Shown: positions 25,328 to 34,381 of the stretch, one piece after another | How the letters are laid out: each line of letters opens with the position of its first letter | How positions within the stretch are numbered: the stretch's first letter is position 1 | Assembly (NCBI RefSeq): GCF_016307205.1 | Contig: NZ_JAEIJD010000001.1 | Coordinates: 186,001-250,000 of the forward strand | Length of the DNA: 64,000 nt | DNA from: Pontibaca salina | Lineage (GTDB): Bacteria; Pseudomonadota; Alphaproteobacteria; Rhodobacterales; Rhodobacteraceae | Direction of reading: 5' to 3' | Program-made: the position numbers and the translations under genes | The notes under the pieces: model-generated | The model's database searches: none | Seen by the model: only the letters and a program-made list of their open reading frames with translations | What the model was told of the DNA's origin: nothing

Positions 25328-26326
25328 ATGAATGTGACATCCATTGGCGATCTCGCTCAAAGCCTGATGCTCCGTGCCCGGAACGCGCAACTCAAATCGA
25401 CTATTGCTGTCTTGGCGCAAGAACTGAGCTCTGGCCAAACCAACAATCTATCCAGCCGAATGGGCGGTGACCTTTCTCACCTCACTGATATTGAGCACAA
25501 TCTGACGCGGCTGCAAGGTTATGCAATCGCTACAAATGAGGCGGCGGCTTTCACACAATCCATGCAAATCAACCTCGACCATATTGATGATACTTTTGGC
25601 ATGGTTGGCAGTGCCCTCCTTGGTATCAATCAACAGGCTGACCGATCACACGCCACCGTCCGGGCGCGTCAGGGCCTGGACACAGTCGTTGAATCGCTCA
25701 ACAGCCGATCTGCAGGGCGCAGCCTGTTCGCTGGAATAGCCTCAGATCGTACGCCTTTGCTCTCCAGTCAGTTGCTTGTTAAATCCCTGCGCTCCGTACT
25801 AACTGGCTTGACTACGATAGCAGATATTGAGCAGGCAGCGCGAGCATGGTTCGATGATCCCGCAGGCTTTCAAACGGTCATGTACGCTGGTGCCAATGAG
25901 CCTCTGGCCCCATTTGAAATCGGTCCCGGAAAACGGGTTTCAACTCCGCTTCGCGCCGACGATCCGATATTTCGCGATGCTCTGCGGCAGCTAACGACTG
26001 CCGCAATCGCCGATGATCCCACTCTTGGCCTCAGCGCAGAAACAAAACATGAACTTTTACAGCGCGCCGGGATCGAGATCCTAAATGGTCAATACGCATT
26101 AACGCAAGCGCGTGCCGACCTTGGATTTGTTCAATCGCAAATAGAAGAAACCGCAGCGCGCAATTCCGCGACGATCAGCAGCCTTGAATACGCCCGCAAT
26201 GAATTGCTTTCCGTTGACCCTTACGAGACCGCAACGCGTTTGGAGGAAATACAGTTTCAGCTTGAAAGCCTTTATTCCGTCACTGTCCGCGCAGCGCGCC
26301 TGTCGCTGCTGGCATTTCTGAAATGA
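25328..26326 (+). CDS. flgL: Flagellar hook-associated protein 3, FlgL (flagellin-like)
   Basis: 332 residues. The protein resembles flagellin at both ends: MNVTSIGDLAQSLMLRARNAQLKSTIAVLAQELSSGQTNNL near the N-terminus and, at the C-terminus, ETATRLEEIQFQLESLYSVTVRAARLSLLAFL. These helices pack into the filament core. FlgL forms the second junction ring on top of FlgK, where the filament attaches. The order flgK-flgL and the lack of a large variable flagellin D3 region make FlgL a better call than flagellin. The gene shares four bases with flgI. Confidence 0.92.
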   Translation: MNVTSIGDLAQSLMLRARNAQLKSTIAVLAQELSSGQTNNLSSRMGGDLSHLTDIEHNLTRLQGYAIATNEAAAFTQSMQINLDHIDDTFGMVGSALLGINQQADRSHATVRARQGLDTVVESLNSRSAGRSLFAGIASDRTPLLSSQLLVKSLRSVLTGLTTIADIEQAARAWFDDPAGFQTVMYAGANEPLAPFEIGPGKRVSTPLRADDPIFRDALRQLTTAAIADDPTLGLSAETKHELLQRAGIEILNGQYALTQARADLGFVQSQIEETAARNSATISSLEYARNELLSVDPYETATRLEEIQFQLESLYSVTVRAARLSLLAFLK

Positions 26327-27426
26327 AAACCTTCCTAGCGACAGTGCTGACGATTTTGCTCCTGCCGATGGTTTGCGCAGCCGGTGCGATCCGGCTCAAG
26401 GATTTGGTGGAGTTCGACGGTGTTCGTGGCAATGACCTGATCGGATACGGCCTTGTGGTTGGATTGAATGGCACCGGCGATGGGTTGCGCAATGCCCCCT
26501 TCACCGAGGAGATCATGTCAAATATCCTGGAAAGGCTGGGGGTCAACGTTGCCGGAGAGCAATTTCGTCCAAAAAACGTTGCGGCGGTCTTTGTCACCGC
26601 AAGCCTCCCACCATTTGCGCGGGTCGGCGCGCAAGTCGATGTGACAGTATCAGCGATCGGAGACTCTAAAAGCCTGCTGGGTGGCACATTGATCATGACG
26701 CCGCTGAATGCTGCGGACGGGCAGATTTACGCGGTCGCCCAAGGAACGATCCTGTCTGGCGGGGTCGTCGCGGAAGGTCAGGCTGCCTCGGTCACAAAGG
26801 GGGTGCCAACATCTGGTGTAATTCCATCGGGAGCCCGCGTTGAACGCGAAATCGATTTTGATCTTACTTCATTGTCCAATGTTCGTCTCGCCCTGCGCGA
26901 GCCTGATTTCACGACGGCAGGCCGAATAGAAACAGCAATTAATCGTGAATTTGGTCGCGCGGTTGCGGTGATGCGCGATTCGGGGACGGTCGTTCTCGAC
27001 ATTTTAGCGACGCGGTCGGCATCCACGGCGCACGCCCTGAGCCGGGCAGAGAATGTATTGGTCGAACCTCAGCGCAAAGCGCGCGTGGTCGTGGATCAGC
27101 GGTCGGGAACAATCGTCATGGGCAGCGACGTCCGGCTCTCTCGCGTCGCCGTGTCGCAAGGGAATTTGACGCTAAGGATTGAGGAGGCTCCGGCAGTCGT
27201 GCAACCGAATCCCTTTGCGCAAGGCGAAACCGTTATTGTCCCCAGAACCGGCGCTTCTATTGATGAGGAAGAGGGGGTCTCGTTGGCCGAAGTGCCCGAA
27301 AGCACGTCGCTTTCTGAAGTGGTTGCGGGGCTAAACGCGCTTGGGGTAGCACCCCGGGACATGATCGACATTTTGAAAAGCCTGAAGGCGGCGGGCGCGC
27401 TCCACGCCGAATTCGTGGTGCGCTGA
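26323..27426 (+). CDS. flgI: Flagellar P-ring protein FlgI
   Basis: 367 residues with a clear Sec signal peptide (about 1-20, FLATVLTILLLPMVCAAGA). FlgI subunits form the periplasmic P ring around the rod in the peptidoglycan layer. Family signatures include IRLKDLVEFDGVRGNDLIGYGLVVGLNGTGDG, NVAAVFVTASLPPFARVGAQVDVTVSAIGDS and LRDMIDILKSLKAAGALHAE-type C-terminal residues. It overlaps flgL by four bases and closes this five-gene flagellar unit; the next gene is on the opposite strand. FlgA, FlgH and other basal-body genes are not in the window. Confidence 0.96.
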   Translation: MKTFLATVLTILLLPMVCAAGAIRLKDLVEFDGVRGNDLIGYGLVVGLNGTGDGLRNAPFTEEIMSNILERLGVNVAGEQFRPKNVAAVFVTASLPPFARVGAQVDVTVSAIGDSKSLLGGTLIMTPLNAADGQIYAVAQGTILSGGVVAEGQAASVTKGVPTSGVIPSGARVEREIDFDLTSLSNVRLALREPDFTTAGRIETAINREFGRAVAVMRDSGTVVLDILATRSASTAHALSRAENVLVEPQRKARVVVDQRSGTIVMGSDVRLSRVAVSQGNLTLRIEEAPAVVQPNPFAQGETVIVPRTGASIDEEEGVSLAEVPESTSLSEVVAGLNALGVAPRDMIDILKSLKAAGALHAEFVVR

Positions 27427-27509
27427 TAAGTAGGTACCGGTGCCTTTCTGACAGGTCAGAAACAGTGCATCGGACGCGTAGTGTAAACATCACATAGATT
27501 TGTTTCAGA

Positions 27510-27530
27510 CCGGGCACTATCTGAGCCCGG
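27510..27530. terminator. Inverted repeat between flgI and dctP
   Basis: CCGGGC and GCCCGG are separated by nine bases in the 120-base space between the two convergent genes. The stem is GC-rich but no T-run follows on either strand, so it is only a weak candidate for a bidirectional terminator. Confidence 0.35.
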
Positions 27531-27546
27531 CCTGATCCGATTGCCC

Positions 27547-28614
27547 TCAGATACGCCCGGACAGCATCGGCTGAATCATGGCTTTGGCATAGGTTTCAGC
27601 TTGGCCCAGATAGGCATCATAGCTTGCGCGCACCCGCGCCACATCCTCGCTGCCTTTGGCCAGCTCATCCTGCACTTCGTGCCACGCGCTACGCATTCCG
27701 GCGACGATCTCGTCGCTAAATGGACGAAACTCCACACCGTCCTCCTGCAGGGCGGCCATGGCTTGCACGTTATGGAAATCGAAATTTGCGTGATTTTCCA
27801 GTGCTGCGGCATAGGCTGCATTTTCACAGATATTTTGCAGATCGGCTGGCAGTTCGTTCCAAGCATCCTGATTGAACACGATGGCCAGTCCCGCGCCCGG
27901 TTCGGTCAAAGCTGGCAGATAACACAGCTTGGTGATCTTTTGCAGACCGAATGCCTGATCCAGCATCGGCCCGACCCATTCCGCCGCATCGATCGCGCCC
28001 GATTGCAATGACTGGAAGATTTCCGGCGGAGGCATCAGCACCGCGTTCACCCCGAGTTTGCGAAAGACTTCGCCCCCCAGGCCGGCAATGCGCATGTTCA
28101 ATCCTTTGAGATCATCCAGCGTGTTGACCTCTTTCTTGAACCAGCCGCCCGATTGGGTGCCGGAGTTCCCGGAATAGAACGGTTTCAATCCCCGCTGGGC
28201 ATAGATGTCATCCCAAATTTCCTGCCCGCCGCCGAATTTCAGCCAGGCGAAATGCTCGCTGGCGGTCATCCCGAAGGGCACCGCCGTAAACCAGTGCAGC
28301 GCCGGGTTCTTGCCGGCAGCATAATAGGTCGGCCCATGGCCCACGGGCGCATTGCCCTGCTGCACTGCGTCCTCGACCGCAAAGGGCGGCACCAATTCGC
28401 CGCCGCCAAACACCTTGAAGCTCAGCCGCCCATCCGACATGGCAGCGACCTTAGCGGCAAAATTATTGACGTTCGCGCCAACGCCCGGAGCGTTCTTGGG
28501 AAAGGCGGTCGGCAAATTCCACTGAATTTTACCCTGGGCGATTGCGGGGCTGGCAAGGGCGGTGGCCGCAGCAGCAACTCCGGCCCCCGATGTCAAAAAG
28601 GTTCTGCGTTTCAT
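27547..28614 (-). CDS. dctP: TRAP transporter solute-binding protein (DctP/TakP type)
   Basis: 355 residues from the ATG of MKRRTFL, which has an AAGGA ribosome binding site eight bases away; an ATG three codons upstream (28623) is the alternative. The N-terminus KRRTFLTSGAGVAAAATALASPAIAQ looks like a twin-arginine signal peptide. The mature protein follows the TakP pattern: GGGELVPPFAVEDAVQQG, FPGG-like YSGNSGTQSGGWFKKEV, RIAGLGGEVFRKLG and DAAEWVGPMLD, where the arginine and the glutamate-tryptophan pair are expected to hold a carboxylate. It captures an organic acid, perhaps a 2-oxo acid, for the DctQM permease encoded just upstream. The exact ligand is unknown. Confidence 0.92.
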   Translation of the reverse strand: MKRRTFLTSGAGVAAAATALASPAIAQGKIQWNLPTAFPKNAPGVGANVNNFAAKVAAMSDGRLSFKVFGGGELVPPFAVEDAVQQGNAPVGHGPTYYAAGKNPALHWFTAVPFGMTASEHFAWLKFGGGQEIWDDIYAQRGLKPFYSGNSGTQSGGWFKKEVNTLDDLKGLNMRIAGLGGEVFRKLGVNAVLMPPPEIFQSLQSGAIDAAEWVGPMLDQAFGLQKITKLCYLPALTEPGAGLAIVFNQDAWNELPADLQNICENAAYAAALENHANFDFHNVQAMAALQEDGVEFRPFSDEIVAGMRSAWHEVQDELAKGSEDVARVRASYDAYLGQAETYAKAMIQPMLSGRI

Positions 28615-28647
28615 ATCGGGCATCCTTATCCCTGTGTTAGAATATTG

Positions 28648-30198
28648 TCAGTTCCCGAATATCAGATCGGGCAGCCACGTGGCCAGCGACGGGAACGCAA
28701 TCAGCAGACCCAAGCCCAGCAATTGCAGCAAGACGAACGGCGCGACTCCTGTATAAATGTCGGCCGTGGTGATGTGACGCGGCGCCGTCGAGCGGAAGTA
28801 AAACAGCGCGAAGCCGAAGGGCGGCGTAAGAAAGCTGGTCTGCAGATTCATCGCCAGCAGCACCCCGAACCACACCGGCGAAATGTCACTGCCCAATATC
28901 GGCGGCCCGAGCAGCGGCACGACGATATAGATGATCTCGACCGCCTCAAGAATGAAACCCAGCACAAACACGATGGCCATAACGACAATCAGCGCACCCC
29001 ATGTGCCACCAGGGATCTCTGCCATCGCTTCCATCACCAATTCCGCGCCGCCGAATCCCCGAAATACCAGCGCCAATAGTGACGCCGCAACCACGATGCC
29101 GAACACCATGCCGGAAATACGCAACGTGTCACCCAACGCCCCTTGCAAAAGACCGCCGCTCCATAATCGGATGCCAGCCACCAACACGCCCAGAACCATC
29201 AGCAGCGCCAATATCGCTGCAATGACGCCCAGCGCCGCGCTTTCGGTATTCGCACCGCTGAACAAGCGCAGCGCCATCAATGCGAATGCCGCCGCGACCG
29301 CCAGCAGGACCAGCCCGCGCCCGATGCCTTTTACTCCGCTGCGATAGCCCGCCAGCATCAGCGCGCCAACAGCGCCCAGCCCGGCGGCTTCGGTTGTGGT
29401 GGCAATTCCGGCCAGAATCGAACCCAGTACCGCCAAGATCAACAGCAAAGGCGGGGCGAAACTCGACAGGATTTCACTGCTGCGCACCGAGGCCATGGCC
29501 GGGCCGTGGGACTTTGGCTGCCCAGACATCGGGCGTAAGCATACGAAAATGTAGATCGCGTAGAGGCCGACGAGCATTAGCCCCGGCAACAATGCGCCGG
29601 CGAACAGATCCCCCACCGACACCGGATCGGGGGCGAAATTTCCCGCCTGTTGCTGTGCCTCAAGATAGGTGTTGCCGATCTGATCGCCCAGCAAAACCAG
29701 CAGAATCGATGGTGGGATAATCTGACCCAGCGTGCCACTGGCACAGATGATCCCGGTTGCCAGCCGTTTGGGAACGCCCGCTTCCAGCATCGTTGGCAGG
29801 CTGATCAGCACCAGCATCACCACCGTTGCCCCGACAATACCGGTCGAGGCGGCGATGATCGTCGAAAATGCCAGAACCGACAACGCCATGCCGCGGGACG
29901 ATCCGCCCAGCATTCGGCCCAGAACCTTGAGCATCGACTCGGCCAGACGGGATTTTTCCAGCAACACGCCCATCAGCACAAAAAGCGGCACCGCCATCAA
30001 AAGCGGATTGGACATCATCCCGAAGACACGCGCCGGAAAGAACTTGAGGAAACCGATGTCAAAAACACCGGCTAGGCTGCCCAGCAATGCGGTCAATAAC
30101 GGCACACCGGCAATCGCCAGCATCACCGGAATACCGCTCAGAATCCCCGCGAACAGCGCCAGCATCATCCCCAGCAGGAAAACCTCGTGCGCGATCAT
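28648..30198 (-). CDS. dctM: TRAP transporter large permease (DctM), extended form
   Basis: 516 residues, about 80-90 longer than a standard DctM. The N-terminal family pattern FLLGMMLALFAGILSGIPVMLAIAGVPLL, AGSTGIVGATVVMLVLISLPTM and GTLGQIIPPSILLVLLG is clear. The extra length is a hydrophobic insertion near the middle (about residues 260-370) predicted to add membrane helices; this layout is seen in the larger TRAP permeases that work with TakP-like binding proteins. It carries the sodium-driven transport channel in the inner membrane. Its start overlaps the dctQ stop by four bases; dctP follows 33 bases downstream. Confidence 0.92.
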   Translation of the reverse strand: MIAHEVFLLGMMLALFAGILSGIPVMLAIAGVPLLTALLGSLAGVFDIGFLKFFPARVFGMMSNPLLMAVPLFVLMGVLLEKSRLAESMLKVLGRMLGGSSRGMALSVLAFSTIIAASTGIVGATVVMLVLISLPTMLEAGVPKRLATGIICASGTLGQIIPPSILLVLLGDQIGNTYLEAQQQAGNFAPDPVSVGDLFAGALLPGLMLVGLYAIYIFVCLRPMSGQPKSHGPAMASVRSSEILSSFAPPLLLILAVLGSILAGIATTTEAAGLGAVGALMLAGYRSGVKGIGRGLVLLAVAAAFALMALRLFSGANTESAALGVIAAILALLMVLGVLVAGIRLWSGGLLQGALGDTLRISGMVFGIVVAASLLALVFRGFGGAELVMEAMAEIPGGTWGALIVVMAIVFVLGFILEAVEIIYIVVPLLGPPILGSDISPVWFGVLLAMNLQTSFLTPPFGFALFYFRSTAPRHITTADIYTGVAPFVLLQLLGLGLLIAFPSLATWLPDLIFGN

Positions 30199-30710
30199 TG
30201 CTGCATCTCTTCCCGGTCCAGATGGGTAATACGGGGGTCCAGCAACACCGCAATCGCCTGCAAAATCATCAGGACACCCGCCAGAGGAACCATCGTCTTG
30301 ACCAGATAAATGCCCCCTAAGCCTCCGGTTTCGATCGCGCCTTCGCGGATCGACCAGCTATATGCAAGATCGGGCAACCAGGCCCATGCCAGCAGACCGA
30401 AAACCGGGATCACGAAGGCGAATAGCGCGACAATATCGGCGATACGCCCATAGCCTTGGGGCATCCGCTCGGCGAAGACCTCGACCCGGACATGACCGCC
30501 ACGCCGCAGGCAATAAGGCAGTGACAGGATCGCCAGAACAGCAAAGGCATAACCGCCAAGGTTTTGCAGCTTTACGAACCCGGTATCGAACCCGAACCGC
30601 AGGATCACGACGCTCAGGATCGTCCCGGTCAGAACCAGACAGGCCAGCGCGCACAGCAACGCGGTGATCCGATCAAGCGCCTGACAAATCGTCAGATAGA
30701 TCGCGCGCAA
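30195..30710 (-). CDS. dctQ: TRAP transporter small permease (DctQ)
   Basis: 171 residues with four hydrophobic helices. The segments [39 protein letters not shown] and [14 protein letters not shown] are characteristic of the DctQ family. It forms the membrane partner of DctM. As first gene of the minus-strand dctQ-dctM-dctP run it is divergent from copA; the promoter must lie in the 225 bases between them, which also hold the copA promoter. Confidence 0.9.
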   Translation of the reverse strand: MRAIYLTICQALDRITALLCALACLVLTGTILSVVILRFGFDTGFVKLQNLGGYAFAVLAILSLPYCLRRGGHVRVEVFAERMPQGYGRIADIVALFAFVIPVFGLLAWAWLPDLAYSWSIREGAIETGGLGGIYLVKTMVPLAGVLMILQAIAVLLDPRITHLDREEMQQ

Positions 30711-30881
30711 AACTACCTCCGTTGCTGGCCATGTCCTATCCGATTAGCATCATCCGGCGCCCATGACCACGTTCGGATGCACCGGCTCGGAACCCTCCAG
30801 ATTAATTTCCGGGCCGTTGTAACTGCGCATTCTGGTGATGCAAGGCAGGACATTCGCGCTGCGATAGTTTTGTTCAAGCCC

Positions 30882-30912
30882 TTGACCCTCCAGTTACTGG
30901 AACCATTATCTA
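30882..30912 (+). promoter_or_regulatory. CueR-type promoter/operator of copA with a 19-base spacer
   Basis: TTGACC (30882-30887) and TATCTA (30907-30912) are separated by 19 bases, the overlong spacing of promoters activated by MerR-family regulators. The spacer contains the palindrome TCCAG-TTA-CTGGA (30889-30901). The gene downstream is a copper ATPase and the next one a CueR-type regulator, so copper-induced activation by CueR through DNA twisting is the natural reading. Transcription would start about 17 bases before copA. Confidence 0.75.
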
Positions 30913-30935
30913 TTTTGCGAACACAGCCAATAGGG

Positions 30936-33461
30936 ATGAGTCTTGTGATCCGCGAAATTTATCTAACAGTACAGATCGACGGCCTAACCTGCGCGTCTTG
31001 CGTCAAGCGGACACAAAAGGCGCTGGCCGAAGTGCCGGGCGTTCAACAGGCCGATGTCAATCTGGCCTCGGAGAGCGCCACCTTGCGCTTTTCCGGTGCT
31101 GCCGATGCGGTCGCGGTCCGGGATGCGCTGGATAGGGCCGGCTATCCTGCCCGCATTGACCGGGCGATCCTGAATATTCAGAATATGAATTGCGCGTCAT
31201 GTGTTGGACGAGTGGACAAGGCGCTGGCGGCGGTGGCTGGCGTGCTTGAGGTCAACGTCAACCTTGCCGCGGAAACTGCCACTGTGACATATCTTGCGGG
31301 TCACGTCACGGCGCAGGAATTGGCGCGAACCGCCACCCAGGCAGGTTATCCGGCACGACTGCAAGATAACGCCACCGCTAGCAGCGACGCCCATGACCGC
31401 AAAGAAGCCGAAGCATCCGAGCTTGCGCGGCGCGTCCTGTTCGCGGCAGTGCTAGCGCTGCCGGTTTTCGTGCTCGAAATGGGCGGCCATATGGTGCCCG
31501 CCTTTCACGACTGGATTGCGCGAACGATCGGCATGCAAAGCAGTTGGATCATCCAGTTCACTCTGACGACGCTGGTGCTGATCGGACCCGGACGGCAATT
31601 CTATACCAAGGGCTTTCCGGCGCTGCTGCGCGGCGCGCCCGATATGAACAGCCTTGTGGCGGTCGGAACTGCCGCCGCTTACGGGTTTTCGGTAATCGCG
31701 ACCTTTGCGCCGGAAATATTGCCGCAAGGCACCCAAGCGGTTTATTTCGAGGCGGCGGCGGTGATTGTCGTGCTGATCCTTGTGGGGCGCTGGCTGGAAG
31801 CACGTGCCAAAGGCCGCACCGGCGAAGCAATCCATAAGCTGCTGAATTTGCAGTCGAAGACCGCAACACTGATGCGCGATGGTGATATGGTCGAAATTCC
31901 CGTCGATCAGGTACAGACCGATGATACACTGTTGGTCCGCCCCGGCGAACGCATTGCCGTGGATGGGATCGTCACCGATGGTGAAAGCCATGTCGATGAA
32001 AGCATGATCACCGGCGAGCCGCTGCCGGTGTCAAAGGCCTCGGGCGACGAGGTGGTCGGCGGCACCGTCAACACCGCTGGCAGCTTTCGCTTTCGCGCCA
32101 CCCGAGTCGGGGCAGATACCACGCTGGCGCAGATCATCCGCATGGTCGAACAGGCGCAAGGCGCGAAACTCCCGATTCAGGGGGTGGTGGACCGGGTCAC
32201 GCTGTGGTTCGTTCCGGCAGTGATTGCGACCGCAGCCCTCACCGTGCTGATCTGGCTCTTGTTCGGCCCCGCTCCGGTGCTGTCCCATGCGCTGGTGGCG
32301 GGGGTTGCGGTGCTGATCATCGCCTGTCCCTGCGCGATGGGGTTGGCGACGCCGACCTCGATCATGGTCGGCACCGGGCGCGCGGCGGAAATGGGCGTAC
32401 TGTTTCGTAAGGGCGACGCGTTGCAGGCCTTGCAGGGCATTGACGTAGTGGCTTTCGACAAGACTGGAACTTTGACCGAAGGCCGCCCCGAAGTGACCGA
32501 CATTCATCTTGCCGGTGAACTGGGCGAAGACGAGGTTCTGCGCCTGTCCGCCGCTGCCGAATCCGCCTCGGAACACCCCATCGCACAGGCGTTTTTGCGC
32601 GCCGCCGATGCGCGCGGGCTGGATCTGCCCGCAGCGTCGGAGTTTGCCTCGATTACAGGCCACGGACTGCGCGCCACAGTCGAGAGGCGGCAGGTGCTGA
32701 TTGGTGCAGATCGGCTGATGATCCGTGAAAACATCGATATGCAGGGGTTGGACGCGACCGCCGCCGATCTGGGCGGCGCGGGCAAAACACCGCTCTATGT
32801 GGCGATTGACGGAAAGATCGCAGCGGCCATCGCGGTGGCCGATCCGTTGAAACCGGCCACCAATGCCGCCATTGCCGCGCTGCACGAACAGGGGCTGAAA
32901 GTTGCGATGATCACCGGCGACAACCGCGCCACGGCGCAGGCGATCGCAACCCGCATCGGCATTGATCACGTGGTCGCCGAGGTGGCGCCTGAGGGCAAGG
33001 TCACCGCTCTCGATACGTTACGCGAAGATGGCAGAAAAGTTGCTTTCGTCGGCGACGGGATCAACGATGCGCCCGCTTTGGCCCATGCGGATATCGGGCT
33101 GGCCATTGGCACCGGCACCGATGTCGCCATCGAGGCCGCCGATGTGGTGCTGATGTCTGGGGATCTGCGCGGCGTGGTCAATGCCTTCGACATCTCGGCC
33201 CGCACCATGCACAACATTCACCAAAACCTGTTCTGGGCTTTTGGCTATAATACCGCGCTAATCCCGGTTGCGGCGGGCCTGCTCTATCCGGCCCTTGGGA
33301 TGTTGCTCTCACCGATGCTGGCCGCCGGCGCAATGGCGCTTTCCAGTGTCTTCGTTCTGGTCAATGCCTTGCGCCTACGCCGTGTGCGCCCCGTCCTGTC
33401 CGAAACCGACACGCCGGCGCGGGGGAGAAGCCCTGCCCCTCACCCTGCCCCGGCGCAATGA
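30936..33461 (+). CDS. copA: Copper-exporting P1B-type ATPase CopA
   Basis: 841 residues from ATG 30936; GTG 30945 has a better-spaced AGGGA and is an equally good start. Two heavy-metal-binding domains carry GLTCASC (Cys19, Cys22) and NMNCASC (Cys86, Cys89). The membrane metal site is IIACPCAMG with the CPC motif at residues 464-466, followed by the phosphorylated Asp508 in DKTGTLTEG, the SEHPIAQA nucleotide-site motif, TGDN and [11 protein letters not shown]-terminal helices contain [11 protein letters not shown] and [15 protein letters not shown], the usual P1B-1 ligands. It pumps Cu(I) out of the cytoplasm. The frame is open upstream to 30564 but that stretch is not ATPase-like. The cueR regulator follows 14 bases after its stop. 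Confidence 0.97.
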   Translation: MSLVIREIYLTVQIDGLTCASCVKRTQKALAEVPGVQQADVNLASESATLRFSGAADAVAVRDALDRAGYPARIDRAILNIQNMNCASCVGRVDKALAAVAGVLEVNVNLAAETATVTYLAGHVTAQELARTATQAGYPARLQDNATASSDAHDRKEAEASELARRVLFAAVLALPVFVLEMGGHMVPAFHDWIARTIGMQSSWIIQFTLTTLVLIGPGRQFYTKGFPALLRGAPDMNSLVAVGTAAAYGFSVIATFAPEILPQGTQAVYFEAAAVIVVLILVGRWLEARAKGRTGEAIHKLLNLQSKTATLMRDGDMVEIPVDQVQTDDTLLVRPGERIAVDGIVTDGESHVDESMITGEPLPVSKASGDEVVGGTVNTAGSFRFRATRVGADTTLAQIIRMVEQAQGAKLPIQGVVDRVTLWFVPAVIATAALTVLIWLLFGPAPVLSHALVAGVAVLIIACPCAMGLATPTSIMVGTGRAAEMGVLFRKGDALQALQGIDVVAFDKTGTLTEGRPEVTDIHLAGELGEDEVLRLSAAAESASEHPIAQAFLRAADARGLDLPAASEFASITGHGLRATVERRQVLIGADRLMIRENIDMQGLDATAADLGGAGKTPLYVAIDGKIAAAIAVADPLKPATNAAIAALHEQGLKVAMITGDNRATAQAIATRIGIDHVVAEVAPEGKVTALDTLREDGRKVAFVGDGINDAPALAHADIGLAIGTGTDVAIEAADVVLMSGDLRGVVNAFDISARTMHNIHQNLFWAFGYNTALIPVAAGLLYPALGMLLSPMLAAGAMALSSVFVLVNALRLRRVRPVLSETDTPARGRSPAPHPAPAQ

Positions 33462-33475
33462 AAGGAAACGCTCCC

Positions 33476-33880
33476 ATGAAAATCGGTGAAGTTGCCGAAC
33501 GATCAGGCCTACCAGCCAAGACAATCCGCTATTATGAGGACATCGCCCTCGTCACTCCAAAACGCGGCGGAAATGGCTATCGCCGTTTTGCCGAAACCGA
33601 TCTGCACAAGCTGACCTTTCTGGGCCGGGCTCGGTCTTTGGGGTTTTCCATCGAAGACTGCCGCAATTTGCTGGCCTTATACGATGACCGCAGCCGTGCG
33701 AGCGCCGACGTAAAGGCGATTGCCCAAGGCCATCTGGCCCGGATTGAAAGCAAGCTGGCAGAACTGGAGGCAATGCGCGCCACTCTGACCCATCTGGTCC
33801 ATGAATGTGCTGGCGATCAGCGCTCCTTCTGCCCGATCCTCTCCGATCTCGCGGCAGGGATCGAACAAGACGCTGATTGA
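33476..33880 (+). CDS. cueR: Copper-responsive MerR-family regulator CueR
   Basis: 134 residues. The N-terminal winged helix (MKIGEVAERSGLPAKTIRYYEDIALVTPKR, GNGYRRF) is MerR-type. The metal-binding loop has Cys111 and Cys119 in HECAGDQRSFCPIL, spaced by seven residues as in Cu(I) sensors, and a serine at residue 76 in SADVK where monovalent-metal sensors have serine and divalent ones cysteine. The start MKIGEV is preferred over the ATG six codons upstream because of family length and an AAGGA site. It probably activates the copA promoter at 30882-30912 and thereby its own gene. Confidence 0.94.
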   Translation: MKIGEVAERSGLPAKTIRYYEDIALVTPKRGGNGYRRFAETDLHKLTFLGRARSLGFSIEDCRNLLALYDDRSRASADVKAIAQGHLARIESKLAELEAMRATLTHLVHECAGDQRSFCPILSDLAAGIEQDAD

Positions 33881-33997
33881 CCAAGCCGGGCGCTTTGACA
33901 TCCCGCGTCGAATAATATGGTTTCTTATTTTGCTTGACCGGAAACTTGCGGTTAAGCTCTGCCTGAATTGGGCTAGCGCGAAGGGCTGCCCACCGCA

Positions 33998-34375
33998 ATG
34001 AACGGACGTGATACCATGGCCTTGACCGCCCCATACCCCAGCAACGATGAGCACGACGCCACTGGTGATCGCTCGGTCCTTAGCCGTCACTCAAAAATCA
34101 CCGGTGATCTGGAATTTCCGGGTCGGGTGGAAATCCTTGGCCGGATCGACGGTAAGGTCATCGCCGACACGGTCGTTATCGGTGAGCCGGGCGAGATCGA
34201 TGGCGGGATCTCGGCGAAATCCATCGCCATCAAAGGCCGCGTCAACGGCGAGATCAGCGGCGATTCGGTGACCTTACATACCGGCGCGAAGGTCAATGGC
34301 ACGGTTAGCTATCAGCATCTGGTGATCGAAACCGGCGCTGAGGTCGAAGCGCAGATCGCCATGCGACGCAAATAG
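33998..34375 (+). CDS. Bactofilin (polymer-forming cytoskeletal protein)
   Basis: 125 residues; an in-frame ATG six codons later (34016) is the alternative start. The body is a run of beta-helix turns with regular hydrophobic spacing: SKITGDLEFPGRVEILGRIDGKV, IGEPGEIDGGISAKSIAIKGRVNGEISGDSVTLHTGAKVNG and YQHLVIETGAEVEAQI. Bactofilins form filaments near the membrane and help shape cells or place wall-modifying enzymes. No membrane segment is seen. A partial palindrome (ACCGGAA-AC-TTGCGGT, 33937-33952) lies before it. It converges on the M16 protease gene with a six-base gap. Confidence 0.92.
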   Translation: MNGRDTMALTAPYPSNDEHDATGDRSVLSRHSKITGDLEFPGRVEILGRIDGKVIADTVVIGEPGEIDGGISAKSIAIKGRVNGEISGDSVTLHTGAKVNGTVSYQHLVIETGAEVEAQIAMRRK

Positions 34376-34381
34376 CGAAAC

